From: JAUILA01 sp050289805
GTDB lineage: Bacteria; Bacteroidota; Bacteroidia; Cytophagales; Cyclobacteriaceae
Length of the DNA stretch: 64,000 nucleotides
Direction: 5' to 3'
Assembly (NCBI GenBank): GCA_050289805.1
Contig: JBNKGL010000006.1
Span: forward strand, 62,001 to 126,000
Shown here piece after piece: positions 18,085-27,120 of the stretch. Under the pieces are notes generated by a model. The model was not told the origin of the DNA and did not search any database. It saw nothing but the letters and a program-made list of their open reading frames with translations. Position 1 is the stretch's first letter; every line of letters starts with the position of its first letter. The position numbers were made by a program, and so were the translations under genes.

Positions 18085-18264
18085 ATGTCAAAAGTTAAAA
18101 TTTCACAGGTTCGCAGTACCATTGGAAGGCCGGAACGCCAGAAGAGAACAATCGAAGCACTCGGTTTGGGTAAGATCAACAGAACTGTTGAGGTGGAGCT
18201 GACTCCTCAGATCCAAGGTATGATTAATAAAGTAAGCCACCTGGTTTCGGTAACTGAGGTATAA
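18085..18264 (+). CDS. rpmD: 50S ribosomal protein L30
   Basis: This 59-residue protein matches the L30 fold (KVKISQVRSTIGRPERQKRT, then ALGLGKINRTVEV). I placed the start at the ATG at 18085, 4 bp after the rpsE stop. A longer in-frame reading from 17998 lies within rpsE and is not supported. It is found only in some bacteria and is canonical at this place. Confidence 0.96.
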   Translation: MSKVKISQVRSTIGRPERQKRTIEALGLGKINRTVEVELTPQIQGMINKVSHLVSVTEV

Positions 18265-18295
18265 TCAGTACAGAAACGGAAAAAATTGAAGCGAG

Positions 18296-18742
18296 ATGAA
18301 ACTGAATACATTAAAGCCAGCAGAAGGATCAGTTAAAAATAAGAAGCGTATCGGTCGCGGACAGGGAAGCGGACGTGGTGGAACGTCTACACGTGGTCAC
18401 AAAGGGGCCAAATCTCGTTCGGGATATTCGCAGAAGATTGGATTCGAAGGTGGACAAATGCCATTACAGCGTCGTGTTCCTAAGTTTGGATTCAGAAACC
18501 CGAACCGCGTAGAATACAAGGCTATTAACCTGAGCACCCTTGAAAAGTTGATTCAGGAAACAAAATTGAAGACCATTGATGTGGCTGCCCTGGTAGATCA
18601 CGGATTGGCTGGCAAGAAGGATTTGATTAAAATCCTGGGAAATGGTGAGTTGAAATCAAAAGTGGATGTATCCGCACATGCTTTTTCTGCAACTGCAGCG
18701 AAGGCGATTGAAGCAGCAGGAGGAAAAGTGACCCAGTTGTAA
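18296..18742 (+). CDS. rplO: 50S ribosomal protein L15
   Basis: This 148-residue protein bridges several 23S rRNA domains. The glycine-rich N-terminal segment RIGRGQGSGRGGTSTRGHKG and GFEGGQMPLQRRVPKFGF are diagnostic. It lies in canonical order before secY, with a spacer of only 2 bp. Confidence 0.98.
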   Translation: MKLNTLKPAEGSVKNKKRIGRGQGSGRGGTSTRGHKGAKSRSGYSQKIGFEGGQMPLQRRVPKFGFRNPNRVEYKAINLSTLEKLIQETKLKTIDVAALVDHGLAGKKDLIKILGNGELKSKVDVSAHAFSATAAKAIEAAGGKVTQL

Positions 18743-18744
18743 TT

Positions 18745-20058
18745 ATGAAGAAATTCTTTAAGACCATACAGAATATATTTTCGATTGAAGATCTGCGGAT
18801 AAGAATCCTGAATACACTCGGGTTTCTTATTGTTTTCAGACTAGGGTCTTTTATTGTACTGCCGGGAATTGATCCTGAATTATTGGGAGACGCTTCGTCA
18901 GGGGGGATCTTCGGATTGCTGGATACATTTCTGGGAGGGTCTTTCAGCCGTGCGTCAATCTTTGCACTGGGTATCATGCCGTACATTTCGGCGTCCATTG
19001 TAATACAGCTCCTGACCGTAGCGGTACCGTATTTTCAAAAAATGCAGAAGGAAGGTGAATCCGGCCGGAAGCGTTTAACACAGATTACCCGTGTGCTCAC
19101 TATCGTGATCACTGCCTTCCAGGCGTGGGGATACCTGTCAGCGACCATTCCATCCGAAGCCATCCTTTACTCAGGAATATTTTTCCATGTATCATCGGTA
19201 ATTATCCTGGCATCCGGAACCATGTTCTGTATGTGGCTTGGAGAAAAAATTACCGACAAAGGTATTGGAAACGGAATTTCGATGCTAATCATGATTGGTA
19301 TCATCTCCCGACTGCCGACAAGTCTGATTGCGGAAATGACTTCCAGGGGTATGAGTGGAGCGTTGGCATTCGTACTTGAAATAGTGGCGCTGTTCTTTGT
19401 TGTAATGGCGGTTGTGGCCCTTACTCAGGCAACACGACGTATTCCGATTCAGTATGCCAAACAGGTAGTTGGAAATAAAATGTATGGTGGAAAGCGGGAT
19501 TACATTCCGCTGAAGGTGAACGCCTCAGGTGTAATGCCGATCATTTTCGCGCAGGCACTGATGTTCATTCCGCCGTTGATTGCCGGAATCTGGAGAGAAA
19601 GTGAAGTAGGTAACTACATTGGGTCTACCTTCTCAAATCCATTCTCATGGCAGTATAACCTGTTGTTCGCGATACTTATTTTGCTGTTTACATTTTTCTA
19701 TACAGCAATTACTGTAAACCCGAATGACATTGCAGATAACCTGAAGCGAAACGGAGGTTTTATTCCCGGTATCAAACCCGGTAAACAAACTTCGGAATTT
19801 ATTGATCAGGTTCTGACGAAGATAACATTACCAGGATCCGTCTTTCTGGCGATCGTTGCGATACTTCCTGCTTTTGCACAATTGGCAGGTGTAACGTCAT
19901 CGTTTGCTCAGTTTTATGGAGGAACCTCCCTGCTGATTATGGTGGGAGTTATTTTGGACACATTGCAGCAGATTGAAAGTTATCTGCTGATGAGACACTA
20001 CGAAGGAATGATGAAGTCCGGAAAAGTGAAGGGTAGGTCTCAGATAGCGGCTGCCTGA
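18745..20058 (+). CDS. secY: Protein translocase subunit SecY
   Basis: This 437-residue membrane protein with about ten transmembrane helices forms the channel of the Sec translocon. Conserved segments include FALGIMPYISASIVIQLL (SecY signature 1) and EKITDKGIGNGISMLIM (signature 2). It accepts SecA- and ribosome-delivered substrates, including the signal-peptide proteins encoded elsewhere in this window. It lies 2 bp after rplO and 4 bp before map. Confidence 0.98.
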   Translation: MKKFFKTIQNIFSIEDLRIRILNTLGFLIVFRLGSFIVLPGIDPELLGDASSGGIFGLLDTFLGGSFSRASIFALGIMPYISASIVIQLLTVAVPYFQKMQKEGESGRKRLTQITRVLTIVITAFQAWGYLSATIPSEAILYSGIFFHVSSVIILASGTMFCMWLGEKITDKGIGNGISMLIMIGIISRLPTSLIAEMTSRGMSGALAFVLEIVALFFVVMAVVALTQATRRIPIQYAKQVVGNKMYGGKRDYIPLKVNASGVMPIIFAQALMFIPPLIAGIWRESEVGNYIGSTFSNPFSWQYNLLFAILILLFTFFYTAITVNPNDIADNLKRNGGFIPGIKPGKQTSEFIDQVLTKITLPGSVFLAIVAILPAFAQLAGVTSSFAQFYGGTSLLIMVGVILDTLQQIESYLLMRHYEGMMKSGKVKGRSQIAAA

Positions 20059-20062
20059 TCCT

Positions 20063-20836
20063 ATGATCTATTATAAGACCAGGGAAGAAGTTGCCGTAAT
20101 GAAAGAGGGGGCCGAAATTTTAGGACGGGCCCATGGAGAGGTTGCCAAACGTGTGCAGCCAGGGGTTAAGACTGAAGAGCTTGACCGTATTGCTGAAGAG
20201 TATATCAGGGATCACGGAGGAATACCGTCATTCAAGAATTATAACGGGTTTCCCGCGGCACTTTGTATTTCTGTTAATGAAAACGTCGTGCATGGTTTCC
20301 CCGGAGCGTATGAGTTACGTGAAGGAGATATAATCTCAGTGGACTGTGGTGTGTATTACAAGGATTTTCATACCGATTCGGCTTATACATATCCGGTTGG
20401 TACAGTAAGTGACGAAGTAATACAACTGCTGAAAGTGACGAAAGAGTCGCTTTACAAAGGTATTGAACAGGCTGTTGTCGGCCAGCGTATAGGAGATATC
20501 GCATTTGCTGTTCAGGATCATGTTGAAAAATATGGTTACGGAATAGTCCGCGAACTTGTAGGACACGGTGTCGGCAAGCATTTACATGAAGGTCCGGAAG
20601 TTCCGAATTACGGAAAGCGGGGGAGAGGAACAAAGCTTCAGGACGGATTGGTAATTGCAATTGAGCCGATGGTGAACCTTGGAACCCGGAATGTTGTTCA
20701 GGAATCCGATGGTTGGACCATCAGAACAGTAGACCGCAAACCGTCTGCTCATTATGAGCATACTGTAGCGATCTTCAAAGAAGGAACAGAGGTTGTAACG
20801 ACCCATAAGTATATAGAAGAAAATTTTAAATTTTAA
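20063..20836 (+). CDS. map: Methionine aminopeptidase, type I
   Basis: This 257-residue enzyme removes the initiator methionine from nascent proteins. The dinuclear metal ligands are visible: the first Asp in VDCGVYYKDFHTDSAYTY, a His in GHGVGKHLHEGPEVPNYG, and Glu in IAIEPMVNLG and HYEHTVAIF. It is part of the ribosomal operon, between secY and infA, as in many bacteria. Confidence 0.97.
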   Translation: MIYYKTREEVAVMKEGAEILGRAHGEVAKRVQPGVKTEELDRIAEEYIRDHGGIPSFKNYNGFPAALCISVNENVVHGFPGAYELREGDIISVDCGVYYKDFHTDSAYTYPVGTVSDEVIQLLKVTKESLYKGIEQAVVGQRIGDIAFAVQDHVEKYGYGIVRELVGHGVGKHLHEGPEVPNYGKRGRGTKLQDGLVIAIEPMVNLGTRNVVQESDGWTIRTVDRKPSAHYEHTVAIFKEGTEVVTTHKYIEENFKF

Positions 20837-20837
20837 T

Positions 20838-21056
20838 ATGGCTAAACAAAAATCGATTGAGCAGGATGGTACCATTACCGAAGCACTCTCCAACGCGATG
20901 TTTCGTGTTGAACTGGAGAACGGGCATGAGGTGATCGCGCACATATCCGGCAAAATGCGGATGAACTATATTAAAATTTTACCGGGTGACAGAGTAAAGC
21001 TTGAAATGTCTCCTTACGATTTAACAAAAGGACGCATCGTTTACAGATATAAATAA
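20838..21056 (+). CDS. infA: Translation initiation factor IF-1
   Basis: This 72-residue OB-fold protein binds the ribosomal A site during initiation. It has the typical IEQDGTITEALSNAMFRVEL and SGKMRMNYIKILPGDRVKLE-like segments. It starts 1 bp after the map stop and is followed by rpmJ after 5 bp. Confidence 0.98.
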   Translation: MAKQKSIEQDGTITEALSNAMFRVELENGHEVIAHISGKMRMNYIKILPGDRVKLEMSPYDLTKGRIVYRYK

Positions 21057-21061
21057 GGACC

Positions 21062-21178
21062 ATGAAAGTTAAAGCATCAGTGAAAAAGCGTAGCGCCGAC
21101 TGCAAGATCATTCGACGCAAAGGCAAGGTCTACGTGATCAATAAGAAAAATCCGAGATTTAAACAAAGACAAGGCTAA
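21062..21178 (+). CDS. rpmJ: 50S ribosomal protein L36, zinc-free variant
   Basis: This short gene encodes 38 residues beginning MKVKASVKKRSADCKIIRRK and ending NPRFKQRQG. Canonical zinc-binding L36 has three cysteines and a histidine; here these positions are S11, C14, N27 and F33, so zinc cannot be bound. It lies between infA and rpsM, the canonical place. Confidence 0.96.
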   Translation: MKVKASVKKRSADCKIIRRKGKVYVINKKNPRFKQRQG

Positions 21179-21180
21179 TT

Positions 21181-21558
21181 ATGGCACGAATTGCAGGAGT
21201 AGATATTCCCGATAACAAAAGAGGCGAGATTGCCCTGACCTATATTTTCGGTATCGGAAAGAGGTCTGCACAGAACATATTAACCCAGGCCGGTGTGGAT
21301 TGGGATAAAAAGGTACAGGACTGGACTGATGATGAAGCCGGAAATGTTCGTACTATAATCACTGAAAACTTTAAAGTGGAGGGTGTCCTCAAGTCTGAAG
21401 TTCAGCTGAATATTAAGCGTCTCATGGATATCGGATGTTACCGCGGATTAAGACATCGTAAAGGTCTTCCTGTTCGTGGTCAGCGTACCAAGAACAATTC
21501 CAGGACCCGTAAAGGAAAGAGGAAAACAGTAGCCAACAAAAAGAAGGCAACTAAATAA
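21181..21558 (+). CDS. rpsM: 30S ribosomal protein S13
   Basis: This 125-residue head protein contacts the P-site tRNA and the 50S subunit. It begins MARIAGVDIPDNKRGEIALT and contains GCYRGLRHRKGLPVRGQRTK, which are diagnostic. The C-terminal tail is very basic. It is followed by a 52-bp spacer before rpsK. Confidence 0.98.
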   Translation: MARIAGVDIPDNKRGEIALTYIFGIGKRSAQNILTQAGVDWDKKVQDWTDDEAGNVRTIITENFKVEGVLKSEVQLNIKRLMDIGCYRGLRHRKGLPVRGQRTKNNSRTRKGKRKTVANKKKATK

Positions 21559-21610
21559 TAGATGACACTTGTTGTGTTTGGCACAACAATGATGTGAACC
21601 GTTTAAAAAC

Positions 21611-22003
21611 ATGGCACAGAAAAGAAAAGATAAAGCTAAAAAGAGAGTTGTAGCTGTTGAGGCAATTGGACAGGCGCACATTAAGGCGTCGTTCAACAAC
21701 ATCATCATTTCGATGACCAACACTTCAGGTCAGGTAATTTCCTGGGCATCGGCGGGAAAAATGGGATTTAAAGGTTCGAAGAAGAACACCCCATATGCCG
21801 CTCAGATGGCTGCACAGGATTGTGCACAGAAGGCGTACGACCTTGGATTGCGTAAGGTGGAAGTTTATGTGAAGGGTCCGGGTTCCGGTCGGGAGTCTGC
21901 AATTCGTACTATCCAGAATACTGGAATCGAAATCACAACGATTAAAGATGTGACGCCGCTTCCTCATAATGGATGTCGTCCTCCTAAACGACGCAGAGTA
22001 TAA
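21611..22003 (+). CDS. rpsK: 30S ribosomal protein S11
   Basis: This 130-residue platform protein helps select the correct tRNA in the E and P sites. The segments AHIKASFNNIIISMTNTSGQ and GPGSGRESAIRTIQNTGIEI are typical, and it ends PLPHNGCRPPKRRRV. It lies in canonical order between S13 and S4. Confidence 0.98.
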   Translation: MAQKRKDKAKKRVVAVEAIGQAHIKASFNNIIISMTNTSGQVISWASAGKMGFKGSKKNTPYAAQMAAQDCAQKAYDLGLRKVEVYVKGPGSGRESAIRTIQNTGIEITTIKDVTPLPHNGCRPPKRRRV

Positions 22004-22034
22004 GTATTAGTTTGATAGAAAGGTATAAATAATA

Positions 22035-22640
22035 ATGGCACGATACAGAGGTCCCAAAACAAAAATTGCCAGGAGGTTTAACGAACCAATCTTCGGTCCG
22101 AGCAAAGCACTGGCGAAAAAAAGCTATCCTCCCGGTCAGCACGGCCGAAACAGGAGAAGAAAGCAGTCTGAATATGCTATTCAGCTGATGGAAAAGCAGA
22201 AGGCAAAGTATACATACGGTGTACTCGAACGTCAGTTTGCTAACCTGTTCGACAGGGCATCACGTAAATCGGGTATTACAGGTGAGATCCTCCTTCAGAT
22301 GCTGGAGTCTCGTCTTGACAATACCATTTTCCGTTTAGGAATTGCTCCTACCCGTCGTTCTGCTCGTCAGCTTGTGCTACATAAGCATATCGTAGTGAAC
22401 GGATCTGTCGTGAATATACCTTCATACCAGATTAAAGTTGGAGATATTGTTGAAGTTCGTGAGCGTTCAAAAACGCTGGAATTGATTAGCGACAGTCTGG
22501 CAACGCACAGCAATAAGCGTTACCCCTGGCTCGAGTGGGATGGAAGTGCAATGGTGGGCAGAATGGTGGCCGTACCTTCGCGTGAAGACATTCCTGAAAA
22601 TATCAATGAGCAGTTGATCGTTGAACTTTACTCGAAATAA
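22035..22640 (+). CDS. rpsD: 30S ribosomal protein S4
   Basis: This 201-residue primary 16S rRNA-binding protein begins MARYRGPKTKIARRFNEPIF. It contains the S4 RNA-binding domain with LDNTIFRLGIAPTRRSARQ. In E. coli it also controls the alpha operon by binding its leader; I cannot see whether that applies here. It is followed by rpoA after 70 bp. Confidence 0.98.
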   Translation: MARYRGPKTKIARRFNEPIFGPSKALAKKSYPPGQHGRNRRRKQSEYAIQLMEKQKAKYTYGVLERQFANLFDRASRKSGITGEILLQMLESRLDNTIFRLGIAPTRRSARQLVLHKHIVVNGSVVNIPSYQIKVGDIVEVRERSKTLELISDSLATHSNKRYPWLEWDGSAMVGRMVAVPSREDIPENINEQLIVELYSK

Positions 22641-22710
22641 TCTTAGAATATATTTAATAATTACGGTTGTGAAAGCAGCTGGAATTATAACCACAAAAGC
22701 AAGATAAACT

Positions 22711-23700
22711 ATGTCGATTTTAGCATTTCAAATGCCTGATAAAGTCGTGATGGAAAAGGCAGACGATTTCCATGGACTGTTCACATTCAAACCTCTCGAA
22801 AAAGGGTACGGTGTGACCATCGGAAATGCGCTGCGCAGAATTCTGCTATCATCTCTGGAAGGATACGCCATCACCGGGATCAAGATTCCGGGTGTTTTAC
22901 ACGAGTTTTCGACAATCGAAGGTGTAGTGGAAGACGTTTCAGAGATCATCCTTAACCTTAAAATGGTTCGTTTTAAGAAGATCGGTGAGTCGTATGATAA
23001 CAAAATTACCGTAACGCTTAAGAATCAGAAGGAATTTAAGGCGGGTGATATTGCAAATGCCACCTCGGCATTTGAGATCCTGAATCCTGAATTGGTATTG
23101 TGTAACCTGGATGACTCGGTTGAACTGGAAGTGGAACTTACGGTTGAAAAGGGCAGAGGGTATCTTCCGGCTGAAGAAAATAAGCCTTCAGAGCAAGTAT
23201 TCGGTTTTATTCCAATTGATGCGATTTTCACGCCAATCAAAAATGTGAAATACAGTGTTGAAAATACACGTGTAGAGCAGAAGACTGACTACGAGCAACT
23301 GGTAATTGATATTGAAACTGATGGTTCAATTCATCCTGAGAAAGCCCTTGAAGGTGCTGCTCATATCCTGATCCAGCATTTCATGCTATTCTCTGACAAG
23401 TCAATTGAGCTTGAAACAGACAAAGGCAGCGAAATCGAGCAGGTGGATGAAGAGATGCTTCACATGCGTAAATTGCTGAAGACACCATTGAACGATCTTG
23501 ATCTTTCTGTACGTGCATACAACTGTCTGAAAGCCGCTGATGTGAAAACGCTGGGTGATCTCGTACGACTTGAGATCTCAGACATGATGAAATTCCGAAA
23601 TTTCGGAAAGAAATCACTTGCGGAGCTTGAGCAGTTAGTGCAGGAGAAAAATTTAACATTCGGCATGGATCTGTCGAAATACAAACTTGATGAAGAATAA
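22711..23700 (+). CDS. rpoA: RNA polymerase alpha subunit
   Basis: This 329-residue protein has an N-terminal dimerisation domain (TIGNALRRILLSSLEGYAI) and a C-terminal domain that binds UP elements and activators (LSVRAYNCLKAADVKTLGDL, then FRNFGKKSLAELEQ). The C-terminal domain is complete. It is part of the alpha operon and followed by rplQ after 6 bp. Confidence 0.98.
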   Translation: MSILAFQMPDKVVMEKADDFHGLFTFKPLEKGYGVTIGNALRRILLSSLEGYAITGIKIPGVLHEFSTIEGVVEDVSEIILNLKMVRFKKIGESYDNKITVTLKNQKEFKAGDIANATSAFEILNPELVLCNLDDSVELEVELTVEKGRGYLPAEENKPSEQVFGFIPIDAIFTPIKNVKYSVENTRVEQKTDYEQLVIDIETDGSIHPEKALEGAAHILIQHFMLFSDKSIELETDKGSEIEQVDEEMLHMRKLLKTPLNDLDLSVRAYNCLKAADVKTLGDLVRLEISDMMKFRNFGKKSLAELEQLVQEKNLTFGMDLSKYKLDEE

Positions 23701-23706
23701 GAAATC

Positions 23707-24429
23707 ATGAGACACGGGAAGAAAATCAATCATTTGAGCAGAACTGCTCCGCACAGAAAGGCAATGCTTTCCAATATGGCTTCTTCGTTAATTCTCAACA
23801 AGCGCATTACCACCACTGTGGCTAAAGCGAAAGCACTGAGAAAATATGTTGAGCCTTTGCTGACCAAGGCAAAAGAAGATACCACACATTCACGCAGGGT
23901 AGTTTTTTCTTACCTTAATGATAAAGGTTCAGTGAAAACACTTTTCGACGAAGTGGCGACTAAAATTGCTGACCGTCCGGGTGGATATACAAGAATTATC
24001 AAAACGGGTAATCGCCTTGGTGATAATGCTGATATGTGCATCATCGAATTGGTTGATTACAACGAATTGATGCTCGCGGACAAACCCGCCAAAGCTAAAA
24101 CTCGTCGTAGCAGAAGAGGAAAGAAATCTTCATCTGAATCAACCGGCGCGGTTGCAACGGCTGCTGCAGAGGCTAAAGAAGCAGCATCTGACGCCGCAGA
24201 AAGTGTGGAAGATGTAGTTGAAGAGGCGAATGAGGTTGTAGCTGAAGCAGCTGAAGAGATTGAAAGCGCAGTAGAAGAAACAGCTGAAGCGGTAGCCGAA
24301 ACAACCGAAGAAGTTGTTGAAGAAGCAACCGAAGCAGTGGAAGATACTGTTGAAGAAGTGACAGATTCTGCTGAGGAAGAGAAAGAAGAGAAGAAGGAAG
24401 AAGATTCAGACGAAGAAGAAAAGAAATAA
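23707..24429 (+). CDS. rplQ: 50S ribosomal protein L17 with long acidic C-terminal extension
   Basis: The first 120 or so residues are a normal L17 (MRHGKKINHLSRTAPHRKAM, then RITTTVAKAKALRKYVEPL), a tunnel-exit protein. A basic linker (TRRSRRGKKSSS) is followed by about 100 residues of low-complexity alanine-, glutamate- and valine-rich sequence with imperfect repeats of EEVVEEA type. The total of 240 residues is about twice the E. coli length. Shorter extensions of this kind are known to me in Bacteroidota L17. It is the last gene of the superoperon. Confidence 0.96.
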   Translation: MRHGKKINHLSRTAPHRKAMLSNMASSLILNKRITTTVAKAKALRKYVEPLLTKAKEDTTHSRRVVFSYLNDKGSVKTLFDEVATKIADRPGGYTRIIKTGNRLGDNADMCIIELVDYNELMLADKPAKAKTRRSRRGKKSSSESTGAVATAAAEAKEAASDAAESVEDVVEEANEVVAEAAEEIESAVEETAEAVAETTEEVVEEATEAVEDTVEEVTDSAEEEKEEKKEEDSDEEEKK

Positions 24430-24458
24430 TTTCTTGTCCTTCATATCTATAAATATCA

Positions 24459-24490
24459 GGGGAACGGATACTAATCCGCTCCCTTTTTTT
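24459..24490 (+). terminator. Rho-independent terminator after rplQ
   Basis: An inverted repeat (GGGAACGGAT, loop ACTA, ATCCGCTCCC; one mismatch) is followed directly by seven T. It lies 30 bp after the rplQ stop and closes the ribosomal superoperon. Confidence 0.85.
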
Positions 24491-24549
24491 ATTTTTGCAC
24501 CTGAATGGCTGAAAGTAAATTGGCCACAATCACATAACCACTACCATCT

Positions 24550-25653
24550 ATGAAAATCCATACCAGGGAAAAAGCCTACCTGCTGCTTGAAGATGGCTTA
24601 CTTATGGAAGGAACCGCTATCGGAAAGAAAGGCACTTCAGGAGGGGAAATTTGTTTCAATACCGGAATGACAGGGTATCAGGAGATCTATACAGATCCTT
24701 CCTATTACGGTCAGATCATTATCAATACCACCAGCCACATTGGAAACTATGGTGTTAAGGACAGTGAACAGGAATCCGGATCCCCAAAGATCAAGGGAAT
24801 CGTTGTGAACGATTTCTCAAGAATTTTCAGCCGTGCAACAGGAACACAAAGTCTTCAGGAATACCTGGAAAATAATAATGTGGTGGGTATAGCCGATCTT
24901 GATACGCGTAAGCTTGTGCGCCATGTGCGAAGCAAAGGTGCTATGAATGCGATCATTTCCTCAGAACTTACTCCGGAACAGCTTGAAGCTGAGTTGAAAA
25001 AAGTTCCTTCGATGAAAGGGCTTGAGCTTTCAACACAGGTGACTACAACCGAAGTTTATTATGAGGGAGATGAAGGTGCGGACTATAAAGTGGCAGTGCT
25101 GGATTTGGGTATTAAAACCAGTATCCTGAAAAATCTGGCTGCCCGGGGTTGTTATTGCAAGGTGTTTCCTGCACAGACTCCCTTTGAAGAAATGGCTGCC
25201 TGGAACCCGGATGGCTATTTTATATCCAACGGACCCGGGGATCCGGCCGTAATGAATTATGCCGTGGATGCGGTAAAACAAATATTGGAAAGCGATGCTC
25301 CGATTTTCGGTATTTGCCTGGGCCACCAGATCCTCGCAGAGGCCGCCGGGATTTCAACCTACAAAATGCACCATGGCCATCGTGGTCTGAATCATCCTGT
25401 TTTGAATATGGAAACCGGACTGAGTGAGATCACATCCCAAAATCATGGATTCGTTGTTTCTGCGGAAGATGTAGAAAAGTCAGACATCGTTGTAGCGACC
25501 CATAAACATCTGAATGATAATACCATTGCCGGAATCCGCCTGAAAGATAAGAAGGCGTTTTCGGTTCAGTATCACCCTGAAAGTTCACCAGGTCCGCATG
25601 ATTCGCGATACCTGTTTGACCAATTTATTGACTTGATGAAAAATAACCGATAA
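24550..25653 (+). CDS. carA: Carbamoyl-phosphate synthase small (glutaminase) subunit
   Basis: This 367-residue protein releases ammonia from glutamine for carbamoyl phosphate made by CarB, which feeds pyrimidine and arginine synthesis. The C-terminal class I glutamine amidotransferase domain has the nucleophile Cys256 in GICLGHQ and the His342/Glu344 pair in YHPES. No carB is present in this window. A TATTTTTG box at 24490-24497, overlapping the terminator T-tract, might serve as its -7 element, but I see no -33 box. Confidence 0.96.
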   Translation: MKIHTREKAYLLLEDGLLMEGTAIGKKGTSGGEICFNTGMTGYQEIYTDPSYYGQIIINTTSHIGNYGVKDSEQESGSPKIKGIVVNDFSRIFSRATGTQSLQEYLENNNVVGIADLDTRKLVRHVRSKGAMNAIISSELTPEQLEAELKKVPSMKGLELSTQVTTTEVYYEGDEGADYKVAVLDLGIKTSILKNLAARGCYCKVFPAQTPFEEMAAWNPDGYFISNGPGDPAVMNYAVDAVKQILESDAPIFGICLGHQILAEAAGISTYKMHHGHRGLNHPVLNMETGLSEITSQNHGFVVSAEDVEKSDIVVATHKHLNDNTIAGIRLKDKKAFSVQYHPESSPGPHDSRYLFDQFIDLMKNNR

Positions 25654-25664
25654 CAAAATCTATT

Positions 25665-26939
25665 ATGAGCTTAATCGAACATATACATGCCCGTCAAATC
25701 CTTGATAGCCGTGGTAACCCTACGGTAGAAGTTGATGTAATCACCACCAATGGAGTTTTGGGCCGTGCCGCGGTTCCTTCTGGAGCGTCTACCGGAAAAC
25801 ACGAAGCCGTTGAACTTCGCGACGGAGATAAATCGGTTTATATGGGCAAAGGAGTTCTCAAAGCGGTTGAAAATGTGAATGAACTTATTGCCACTGAGCT
25901 TGTAGGATTTTCTGTTTTTGAGCAAAATCTGCTCGACAGGATTATGCTGGAAGTTGATGGAACACCCAATAAGAGTAAGCTTGGAGCAAATGCCATTTTA
26001 GGCACATCACTCGCCATCGCGAAAGCTGCTGCCCAGGAATCCGGACAGTCCCTGTTTCGTTATGTTGGAGGTGTAAATGCCAATACCCTTCCCGTACCTA
26101 TGATGAATATTCTGAATGGAGGAAGTCATGCAGACAATGCCATTGATTTTCAGGAATTCATGGTAATGCCGGTGAATGCGGAGTCATTTTCACATGCCCT
26201 GCGCATGGGAACTGAAGTTTTCCATCACCTGAAAAATGTATTGCATTCGAAGGGACTATCAACGAACGTGGGTGATGAAGGAGGCTTTGCCCCCAATATC
26301 GAGAGTAATGAAGCAGCCATTGAAGTGGTTCTGCAGGCGATTGAAAAAGCCGGGTACCGTCCTGGTGAGGATATCTTCATCGCAATGGATGCGGCTTCTT
26401 CTGAATTCTATAACTCGGAGGAAAAGGTTTACCATTTTTCATCTACCGGTAAAAAACTTTCAAGTGATGAAATGGTGGATTACTGGGCATCATGGGTCGA
26501 TAAGTATCCGATCATTTCCATTGAAGATGGTATGGAGGAAGACGACTGGAGCGGCTGGAAAAATCTTACAACCAAAATCGGCAAGAAAGTTCAGCTCGTT
26601 GGGGATGATCTTTTTGTAACCAATGTGAATCGTCTTCAGGATGGAATTGATCAGGGAGTTGCCAACAGTATCCTGATCAAGGTAAACCAGATCGGTTCAC
26701 TTACGGAGACGATCGATGCCGTTAACCTGGCGAAGCGCAACAGCTATAAGAGCGTAATGTCGCATCGTTCCGGAGAAACTGAAGATAACACCATTGCAGA
26801 CCTTGCTGTAGCATTGAATACGGGCCAGATCAAAACCGGCTCTGCGTCACGTTCCGATCGAATGGCGAAATATAATCAGCTATTGAGAATCGAGGAAGAG
26901 CTGGCAGAAACCGCCGTGTTCCCCGGTAAGAATTTTTAA
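25665..26939 (+). CDS. eno: Enolase
   Basis: This 424-residue glycolytic enzyme interconverts 2-phosphoglycerate and phosphoenolpyruvate. It begins with the enolase motif ARQILDSRGNPTVEVDV. The active-site segments are GDEGGFAPN, LIKVNQIGSLTETI with the catalytic lysine, and SHRSGETED. It starts 11 bp after carA, so the two are probably co-transcribed, and a strong terminator follows. Confidence 0.98.
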   Translation: MSLIEHIHARQILDSRGNPTVEVDVITTNGVLGRAAVPSGASTGKHEAVELRDGDKSVYMGKGVLKAVENVNELIATELVGFSVFEQNLLDRIMLEVDGTPNKSKLGANAILGTSLAIAKAAAQESGQSLFRYVGGVNANTLPVPMMNILNGGSHADNAIDFQEFMVMPVNAESFSHALRMGTEVFHHLKNVLHSKGLSTNVGDEGGFAPNIESNEAAIEVVLQAIEKAGYRPGEDIFIAMDAASSEFYNSEEKVYHFSSTGKKLSSDEMVDYWASWVDKYPIISIEDGMEEDDWSGWKNLTTKIGKKVQLVGDDLFVTNVNRLQDGIDQGVANSILIKVNQIGSLTETIDAVNLAKRNSYKSVMSHRSGETEDNTIADLAVALNTGQIKTGSASRSDRMAKYNQLLRIEEELAETAVFPGKNF

Positions 26940-26956
26940 AAGTTGCTGAAATAATA

Positions 26957-26988
26957 AAAGCCCGCTTCCAAAGCGGGCTTTTTTTTTG
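26957..26988 (+). terminator. Rho-independent terminator after eno
   Basis: A perfect 11-bp stem (AAAGCCCGCTT and AAGCGGGCTTT) with a CCAA loop is followed by a T-tract. It lies 17 bp after the eno stop. Confidence 0.93.
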
Positions 26989-27062
26989 CCCTATGATAAT
27001 GTTCAGTAAAAGATTTTTATTCTTTCTTCGGAACCGCTTATATTTGGTAAAGATCCAAATTG

Positions 27063-27095
27063 TTTGAAACCGTTTACGGCATTTCATTATTTTTT
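27063..27095 (+). promoter_or_regulatory. Bacteroidota-type promoter for the ftsB-like gene
   Basis: TTTG at 27063-27066 and TATTTTTG at 27088-27095 are spaced by 21 bp. The ATG of the next gene is at 27121. A second possible -7 box, TATATTTG, lies at 27039-27046 but has no good -33 partner. Confidence 0.6.
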
Positions 27096-27120
27096 GTATC
27101 TTCCTGTTACTTTTTAAGCT

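Noticed and set aside
24121..24430. Reverse-strand leucine-rich reading frames opposite the L17 tail
   Set aside because: They are the antisense reading of the glutamate-rich repeat and show no protein features beyond low complexity.
27039..27046. TATATTTG as the main promoter of the ftsB-like gene
   Set aside because: It has no -33 TTTG at a proper distance; the pair at 27063-27095 fits better.
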